From: JBFGCA01 sp041567315 | GTDB taxonomy: Bacteria > Acidobacteriota > Thermoanaerobaculia > Multivoradales > JAHEKO01 | Direction of reading: 5' to 3' | Assembly: GCA_041567315.1 (NCBI GenBank) | Contig: JBFGCA010000132.1 | Location: 1 to 11,307 of the forward strand | Length of the DNA stretch: 11,307 nucleotides | Part shown: positions 7,436-11,307 of the stretch, one piece after another | Layout: every line of letters starts with the position of its first letter | How positions within the stretch are numbered: position 1 is the stretch's first letter | Notes under the pieces: model-generated | What the model was told of the DNA's origin: nothing | Databases searched by the model: none | What the model saw: the letters and a program-made list of their open reading frames with translations, nothing else | Position numbers and translations under genes: made by a program

Positions 7436-7445
7436 GGGCGCGCCG

Positions 7446-7820
7446 ATGATCGAGCTCCACTCCCCCGACACCGAGGCCGAGCTGCTGCTGCTGCGCAGCG
7501 TCTTCGACGCCGCCGACATCTGCTATTTCGTCCACAACGACACCTTCGGCTCGATGGTCGCCGGCCCGCGCATCGCCCACTACAACCGCAAGCGGGTGCT
7601 GGTCCACGAGGCCGACTACGAGGAAGCGCAGGCGCTGCTCGGCGATCTGCTGCGCCGCACCGCTCCGGCGACCGCCGCCCCGGTCGCCACCCGCTACCGG
7701 CTGCGCGACAAGCTGCGGATGGTCGCCGAGTTCCTGGTCTTCGGCTGGTTCCTCCCCGGCCGCCGCCACCGCCCCGGCCCCCGGCTGCGTCTGGTCAAGG
7801 GCTTCCGGACCGAGGAGTAA
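7446..7820 (+). CDS. DUF2007-domain small protein
   Basis: The product is 124 residues long. Residues 1-70 match the DUF2007 pattern: a strand, then AELLLLRSVFDAADICYFVHND, a glycine-containing loop, and KRVLVHEADYEEAQALLGDLL. The fold is a small alpha-beta unit that databases describe as a putative signal-transducing domain; no enzyme activity is established. Residues 82-124 are a basic tail with a short hydrophobic patch (about 92-104, VAEFLVFGWFLPG), too short for a confident membrane helix but able to lie on a membrane. The gene follows the amidohydrolase stop by ten bases, and the ribosome binding site GAGGG (7434-7438) overlaps that stop codon, so the two genes are surely cotranscribed. 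Its role relative to the amidohydrolase is unknown. Confidence 0.75.
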   Translation: MIELHSPDTEAELLLLRSVFDAADICYFVHNDTFGSMVAGPRIAHYNRKRVLVHEADYEEAQALLGDLLRRTAPATAAPVATRYRLRDKLRMVAEFLVFGWFLPGRRHRPGPRLRLVKGFRTEE

Positions 7821-7831
7821 GGGCGCCGCGC

Positions 7832-8335
7832 TCAGCCGGGCGCGGGCTGGCGCGGGTCGGGGTCGGCCAGCACCTTCGCGGCGCGCTCGCGGCGGTAGCG
7901 GCGGACCGCCTCGGCCAGCTCGGGGCGGGTCAGGGCCAGCAGGGCGGCGGCGAACAGCGCCGCGTTGGCCGCCCCGGCGCGGCCGATGGCGAAGGTCGCC
8001 ACCGGGATGCCGGCCGGCATCTGGACGGTGGCCAGCAGCGCGTCGAGCCCGCCCAGACCGCCCCCCTCCATCGGCACGCCGAGGACCGGCCTGAGGGTCC
8101 GCGAGGCCACCACGCCCGCCAGGTGGGCGGCGCCCCCGGCGCCGGCGATGAACACCTCGACCCCGCGCTCCTGGGCGTCCTGCAAATACTCCTCGAGGGC
8201 GTCGGGCGTGCGGTGGGCGGAGAGGATCCGCGCCTCGTGGGGCACCCCCAGCCGCTCCAGCGTCCGCACCGCGTGCTCCATGGCGCCCCAGTCGGAGCGT
8301 GAGCCCATCAGGACGCTGACCAGCGGAGCCTCCAC
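7832..8335 (-). CDS. purE: N5-carboxyaminoimidazole ribonucleotide mutase, class I PurE
   Basis: A protein of 167 residues, the normal PurE length. It opens with VSVLMGSRSDW (6-16), the nucleotide-binding loop, followed by ILSAHRTPD (37-45) with the catalytic-region His41, GAGGAAHLAGVVAS (65-78) with His71, PVLGVPME (83-90), and MPAGIPVATFAIG-x-AGAANAALFA near the end. These are the class I features; class I PurE rearranges N5-CAIR to CAIR in purine synthesis and normally depends on PurK. No purK is next to it here. The start GTG at 8335 gives the standard N-terminus just before the first strand; a second in-frame GTG at 8353 is possible. No Shine-Dalgarno sequence is visible. The open frame extends on to 10213 but is unrelated antisense sequence. 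The gene converges on the DUF2007 gene with 11 bases between them. Confidence 0.93.
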   Translation of the reverse strand: MEAPLVSVLMGSRSDWGAMEHAVRTLERLGVPHEARILSAHRTPDALEEYLQDAQERGVEVFIAGAGGAAHLAGVVASRTLRPVLGVPMEGGGLGGLDALLATVQMPAGIPVATFAIGRAGAANAALFAAALLALTRPELAEAVRRYRRERAAKVLADPDPRQPAPG

Positions 8336-8392
8336 GGCGGCGGACCCTAGCACGGCACCCGGACGATCGGGCCAGCTGCTAGAATCAGATTC
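8336..8392. promoter_or_regulatory. 57-base divergent control region between purE and the toxin-antitoxin pair
   Basis: On the plus strand, TGC-TAGAAT ends at 8385 (box 8380-8385), an extended -10 that puts the transcription start at 8392-8393, on the first base of the antitoxin ATG. On the minus strand, TGC-TAGGGT (box 8349 down to 8344) has a weaker match and would start purE transcripts within about two bases of the GTG at 8335. No good -35 is seen for either. Both genes lack a Shine-Dalgarno sequence, which fits leaderless mRNAs. Confidence 0.45.
8382..8392. promoter_or_regulatory. Perfect 11-base palindrome, candidate VapB operator
   Basis: GAATC-A-GATTC is a perfect inverted repeat with one central base. 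It overlaps the last four bases of the plus-strand -10 box and ends directly before the antitoxin ATG. Ribbon-helix-helix antitoxins usually bind such short palindromes over their own promoter as dimers. Binding here would block transcription start. The functional assignment is inferred from position. Confidence 0.5.
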
Positions 8393-8617
8393 ATGATGCA
8401 GCGCACCACCATCGCCGCCGAGGCCGAGGTACTCGAGACGCTGAAGGCCGAGGCCGCCCGGCGCGGCGTTTCGCTCGCCGCCCTGGCGGGTGAGATCCTG
8501 GCGGAGAAGGCCTCCGAGCTCAGACGCTCCCGGCGTCCCCGGATCGGCGTGGCCCACTCCGGTTGCGGCGTCGCCAGAGAGAGTGTCGAGCGTGAGGATC
8601 TCCCCGCCTCCGGCTGA
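8393..8617 (+). CDS. Ribbon-helix-helix antitoxin, VapB-like
   Basis: The product has 74 residues. The N-terminus QRTTIAAEAEVLETLKAEAARRGVSLAALAGEIL (3-36) fits a ribbon-helix-helix fold: a short strand for DNA binding, a helix, the G-V-S turn, and a second helix. After a basic hinge (KASELRRSRRPRIG), the C-terminal SGCGVARESVERED resembles the toxin-neutralising tail of VapB proteins that carry an SG..D..ER motif. Its stop overlaps the toxin ATG by one base in TGATG, the usual antitoxin-first arrangement. ATG codons stand at both 8393 and 8396; 8393 fits the leaderless start set by the -10 box. The protein should neutralise the neighbouring PIN toxin and repress the operon. The exact antitoxin family is not certain. 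Confidence 0.82.
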   Translation: MMQRTTIAAEAEVLETLKAEAARRGVSLAALAGEILAEKASELRRSRRPRIGVAHSGCGVARESVEREDLPASG

Positions 8618-9033
8618 TGGCGCTGGTCCTAGATACCGGGCCGGTCCTCGCCCTACTCGACGCTGACGACCCGGACCACCGGCGGTGCGCGGCGCTGCTC
8701 GAGGCCTTCGAGGAGCCACTGGTAGTGGTCGCTCCGACCCTGGTCGAGATCGACTACTGGATCCGCAAGCGGTTGCGGGGCGAGGCCTGGCGGATCCTGG
8801 TGGAGGACATCCTGGAAGGCGCCTACCACTTGCATCGGCTGACCGCCGAGGAGCTGGGTCGGGTCGCGGAGCTGCAGGCGAAGTACGCCGATCTCGACCT
8901 GGGCATGGTCGACGCCTCCGTGATCGCGACGTGCGAACGTCTCGACGAGACCAAGGTCGCGACCCTGGATCGCCGCCATTTCGGGACCGTCCGGCCCCGA
9001 CACTGCACCGCACTGACCCTGCTTCCCGAATAA
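8617..9033 (+). CDS. PIN-domain ribonuclease toxin, VapC-like
   Basis: The protein has 138 residues, a normal size for a VapC toxin. The acidic metal-binding set is visible: Asp6 in LVLDTGPVLALLD, Glu44 in PTLVEIDYW, Asp99 in GMVDASVIATCE (with Asp94 close by), and Asp118 in VATLDRRHF. PIN toxins cleave structured RNA such as tRNA or rRNA using bound magnesium; the target here cannot be read from sequence. All four acidic positions are present and there is no frameshift, so the toxin should be active. It is translated from ATG at 8617, inside the antitoxin stop, so expression is coupled to the antitoxin. It is followed 19 bases later by the VOC gene on the same strand. Confidence 0.9.
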   Translation: MALVLDTGPVLALLDADDPDHRRCAALLEAFEEPLVVVAPTLVEIDYWIRKRLRGEAWRILVEDILEGAYHLHRLTAEELGRVAELQAKYADLDLGMVDASVIATCERLDETKVATLDRRHFGTVRPRHCTALTLLPE

Positions 9034-9039
9034 TCCCAT

Positions 9040-9052
9040 TCAAGGAGGAACC
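9040..9052 (+). promoter_or_regulatory. Strong Shine-Dalgarno sequence for the VOC gene
   Basis: AAGGAGGAACC stands immediately before the ATG at 9053, a near-complete anti-16S match at good spacing. It is the strongest ribosome binding site in the window and contrasts with the leaderless antitoxin and with purE, suggesting high independent translation. Confidence 0.8.
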
Positions 9053-9436
9053 ATGCAGATCAAGCTGTCCAGCATCACCGTGAAGGACCAGGACAAGGCT
9101 CTGACGTTCTACACCGACGTCCTCGGGTTCGTGAAGAAGCAAGACATCCCGATGGGCGAGCACCGCTGGCTGACGGTGGTCTCGCCCGAGGGACCGGCGG
9201 ACGTGGAGCTGCTGCTCGAGCCCCTCGGCTTCCCGCCGGCAAAGACCTATCAAGCGGCGCTCTACGAGGCCGGCATCCCGGCCAACGCCTTCGCCGTCTC
9301 CGACATCCGGGGGGAGTACGAGCGACTGGTCGGCCGCGGCGTCGAGTTCAAGGGCGAGCCGACCCAGGCCGGCCCGGTGACCCTCGCAGTCCTCGACGAC
9401 ACCTGCGGCAACTGGATCCAGCTCTACCAGGAATAG
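9053..9436 (+). CDS. VOC superfamily (glyoxalase/bleomycin resistance fold) protein
   Basis: This 127-residue protein consists of two beta-alpha-beta-beta-beta halves. The first half reads SSITVKDQDKALTFYTDVLGFVKKQDIP (6-33), then RWLTVVSPEG and VELLLEPLGFP (51-61). The second has AFAVSDIRGEYERLVGRGVEF (79-99) and the closing GPVTLAVLDDTCGNWIQLYQE (107-127). The usual first metal ligand, a His in the first strand, is replaced by Ser6/Ser7, as in a common VOC subfamily whose substrate is unknown, so glyoxalase I activity is unlikely. The gene lies 19 bases after the toxin stop with its own strong ribosome binding site; it may be read from the vapBC promoter. Such proteins are often spread between bacteria, but I see no mobile element here. 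I am sure of the superfamily only. Confidence 0.85.
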   Translation: MQIKLSSITVKDQDKALTFYTDVLGFVKKQDIPMGEHRWLTVVSPEGPADVELLLEPLGFPPAKTYQAALYEAGIPANAFAVSDIRGEYERLVGRGVEFKGEPTQAGPVTLAVLDDTCGNWIQLYQE

Positions 9437-9460
9437 CGGCAGCCCCTGCCGTCCCGTCTT
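9437..9460 (+). terminator. Weak stem-loop after the VOC gene
   Basis: CGGCAG-CCC-CTGCCG (9437-9451) begins on the base after the VOC stop and forms a perfect six-pair stem with a three-base loop. It is followed by TCCCGTCTT, which is pyrimidine-rich but not a true T-tract. It could act as a weak terminator or attenuator between the VOC gene and the sulfatase gene, whose start is at 9462. Confidence 0.35.
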
Positions 9461-9461
9461 C

Positions 9462-11307
9462 ATGACGACGGTCCGCATTCGTGGTCCCGGCGCCGCAATG
9501 TTGCTCGCGGCCGCGCTGTGCGTGGGCTGCGGCCCCGGAGACCTGGTCGAGACCCCGCTGCTCGACGGGCACCATGCGCCCGACGTGCTGACCGAGGGGC
9601 GCAGTCTCGAGGCGCCGCCGTCGCTGGCCGGCAACCGCATCCTCTCCGGCTGGTGGCCGTGGCGGCGGCGGGGGACGGTCTGGTACGTGCCGCAGGGCCG
9701 CGCCCGGCTGGAGGTGGCCTCGCTGTCCGGGCGCGAGCGGCTGCTGCGGCTCCACGGCGAGGACAACCGCCGGCAGCCCGAGGACCGGGTCATGGTGCGG
9801 ATCGGCGACCGCGAGCAGCTCGAGCTGCCGGTGGCGGCACCGCTCGAGGTGCCGCTGCCGGCCGGGCTGCCGCCGGGCCGGGTGCCGGTCGAGCTGGTCT
9901 TTCCGGAGGAGGCGCAGTTCGCGGTCGAGTGGGCCGAGGTCGAGGGCTCGCTGCCGCCGGGCGAGGTTCGCTTCGAGGAGGGGCGGATCGTCCAGGGGGG
10001 CGACTCGCTGGTCGATATCGTCCGGCCGGCGCCGCCGGGCAGCCGGCTGCGCGGCCGTTTCGAACCGCCGGCCGCGCCGCGCGGGGGGCAGCGCTTCGCG
10101 CTGCTCGCAGAGCGCGAGGAAGCGGCACCCGAGACCCTGTTCGAGTGGCGGCCGGGCTTCTGGAGCCGCTGGCGCGGCCGGCGGTCGCTGGAACTCCGCC
10201 TCCCCGGCGGCAAGGGGGTGCACCCGGACCTGGCGCGGATCCGGCTGCTCTCGCGCGGCCAGGGTCCGCCCGCCGTCTGGCGCGACCTGCGGCTCGCCGC
10301 CCCTGCCGCGCCGGCTCCGCCGGCCGCTTCTCCGCCCCCCGCGCCGCGGCTGGTGGTGCTCTACGTGCTCGACGCCTTGCGCGCCGACCACCTCGGTCAC
10401 CTCGGCGGGCCGCCGGGCGCCACTCCCACCCTCGACCGCCTGGCCGCCGGGGGCGTCACCTTCACCCGCCACCTGAGCGTGGCGCCCAACACGCTGCCCT
10501 CGACCAAGTCGCTGTTCTCGGGTCAGCCGTTCATCGTCCGCGGTCACGCCAGGCTGCCGGAGGACGGCCCCGAGACCCTGGCCGAGGCGTTCGCCGCCGC
10601 CGGTTACCGCACCGCCGCCATCTCCGGGAACGGCTACGTATCGGCCACCTACGGGCTCACCCGCGGGTTCGAGCACGTCTCGCGCGAGGCGATCTTCCAG
10701 GAATACGAGGACCGCCCCGGCGCCTACAACGCCAACGCCGAGCAGGTCCACGCCGCCGCCCTCGCCTGGCTCGACGAACTGGGGCCCGGCGACAAGGCGT
10801 TCGTCTACGCCCACACCATCCATCCGCACAACCCCTACGATCCACCCGAGCCGTTCCGCGGGCGCTTCGCCGGCGACGCCGGCTCGGCGCTCGAGGCCAG
10901 CACCGGCACCCTGCTCGGCATCCAGCACAACCGGGTCGAGATCAGCCCCGCCGACGAGGAGAAGATCCGGGGGCTCTACGCCGGCGGGCTGGCCTACAAC
11001 GACGCCCGGCTGGCCGGCTTCCTCGACGAGCTGGCGCGCCGCTTCCCGCCCGCCGAGACGCTGGTGGTGGTGACCTCCGACCACGGCGAGGAGCTGTTCG
11101 ACCACGGCGGGGTGCTCCACGGCTACACCCTCTACCGCGAGCAGCTCCACGTCCCGCTGGTGCTGTGGTGGCCCGAGCGGCTGGCGCCGCGCCGGGTCGA
11201 GGCGGCGACCGACAACCTCGACCTCCACGCGGCGCTCCGCCTGCTGATCGGCGCCGCGCCGGCCGGCGGCGACGGCGCCGGTCTCTGGCGGCTGGCGCTG
11301 GGCGCCC
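9462..11307 (+). CDS. Sulfatase-superfamily (alkaline phosphatase fold) lipoprotein, 3' partial
   Basis: An open frame of 615 codons runs off the window end. The N-terminus has Arg5/Arg7, then a hydrophobic stretch ending LCVGC (lipobox-like, Cys23), so export and lipidation are likely. Residues about 30-278 are a beta-rich region without a recognised motif, joined by a Pro/Ala linker (279-295) to the sulfatase core. The core starts VVLYVLDALRADHLG (Asp304), continues TPTLDRLAAGGVTFTRHL, then APNTLPSTKSLFSG with Thr344 at the nucleophile position, YAHTIHPHNPYDPP (His451, His454, His456), and TSDHGEELFDHGGVLHG (Asp540, His541, His553). The metal ligands are kept. The formylglycine motif C/S-x-P-x-R is not: Thr replaces Cys and Thr348 replaces Arg. 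It may therefore be a phosphotransferase or phosphohydrolase rather than a true sulfatase. ATG 9462 is preferred over 9498 because it supplies the basic signal n-region; no Shine-Dalgarno sequence is seen. Confidence 0.82.
   Translation, partial: MTTVRIRGPGAAMLLAAALCVGCGPGDLVETPLLDGHHAPDVLTEGRSLEAPPSLAGNRILSGWWPWRRRGTVWYVPQGRARLEVASLSGRERLLRLHGEDNRRQPEDRVMVRIGDREQLELPVAAPLEVPLPAGLPPGRVPVELVFPEEAQFAVEWAEVEGSLPPGEVRFEEGRIVQGGDSLVDIVRPAPPGSRLRGRFEPPAAPRGGQRFALLAEREEAAPETLFEWRPGFWSRWRGRRSLELRLPGGKGVHPDLARIRLLSRGQGPPAVWRDLRLAAPAAPAPPAASPPPAPRLVVLYVLDALRADHLGHLGGPPGATPTLDRLAAGGVTFTRHLSVAPNTLPSTKSLFSGQPFIVRGHARLPEDGPETLAEAFAAAGYRTAAISGNGYVSATYGLTRGFEHVSREAIFQEYEDRPGAYNANAEQVHAAALAWLDELGPGDKAFVYAHTIHPHNPYDPPEPFRGRFAGDAGSALEASTGTLLGIQHNRVEISPADEEKIRGLYAGGLAYNDARLAGFLDELARRFPPAETLVVVTSDHGEELFDHGGVLHGYTLYREQLHVPLVLWWPERLAPRRVEAATDNLDLHAALRLLIGAAPAGGDGAGLWRLALGA

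Noticed and set aside
5699..7519. A 606-codon minus-strand frame across the amidohydrolase gene
   Set aside because: The composition is that of an antisense shadow, and the plus strand carries the full set of amidohydrolase metal ligands.
8336..10213. Upstream extension of the purE frame to 10213 on the minus strand
   Set aside because: The extra 626 codons are low-complexity Ser/Arg/Pro sequence antisense to vapBC, the VOC gene and the sulfatase gene. PurE has a normal length from the GTG at 8335.
9348..11228. A 626-codon minus-strand frame at the right end
   Set aside because: It is antisense to the sulfatase-fold gene, whose metal-binding motifs and signal peptide are recognisable. The plus-strand frame is easily missed because it has no stop inside the window.
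1..11307. CRISPR arrays, tRNA or rRNA genes, insertion sequences and attachment sites
   Set aside because: I saw no regularly spaced repeats, no tRNA-like cloverleaf, no transposase motif and no paired terminal repeats; the intergenic space is too small for most of these.

Overview
The window is a very GC-rich, tightly packed bacterial chromosome segment. Ten complete genes lie between two that run off the ends, and no gap exceeds 170 bases. Nothing in it identifies the species. The high GC, GTG starts, short -10 boxes placed right at start codons, and the mix of secreted amidohydrolase, sulfatase-fold lipoprotein and short-form CstA would fit Acidobacteriota or a similar deep-branching group. 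That placement is a weak inference.

Layout. (1) Positions 1-62 hold the glycine-rich end of a plus-strand gene finishing in Trp. (2) On the minus strand, 2128 to 69, two genes overlap by four bases: a GT-B-like glycosyltransferase and a GT87/DUF2029 polyprenyl-linked membrane glycosyltransferase, probably a cell-envelope glycan pair. (3) On the minus strand, 5674 to 2295, a three-gene operon encodes a TPM-domain membrane protein, a secreted YgcG-like TPM protein with a Gly-rich tail, and a CstA-family transporter. (4) A divergent promoter region at 5675-5770 separates that operon from a plus-strand pair: a secreted metal-dependent amidohydrolase and a DUF2007 protein. (5) purE lies on the minus strand, convergent with that pair. 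(6) Only 57 bases from purE, and divergent from it, is a plus-strand VapBC-type toxin-antitoxin pair. A VOC/glyoxalase-fold gene with a strong ribosome binding site follows, then a large sulfatase-superfamily lipoprotein gene cut by the window end.

Regulation. Two short AT-rich motifs recur at gene starts: TGATAAAAC, before the amidohydrolase and before the glycosyltransferase, and TAGAATC, before vapB and before the TPM operon. The amidohydrolase and vapB starts sit about where transcription should begin and lack a Shine-Dalgarno sequence, so both are candidate leaderless mRNAs. A perfect 11-base palindrome fills the space between the vapB -10 box and its ATG and is a good candidate autoregulatory operator.

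I see no CRISPR array, tRNA, rRNA, insertion sequence or obvious novel multi-gene defence system. The most unusual items are the sulfatase-fold protein without the formylglycine motif, the TPM pair joined to cstA without lemA, and the compact purE-vapBC control region.
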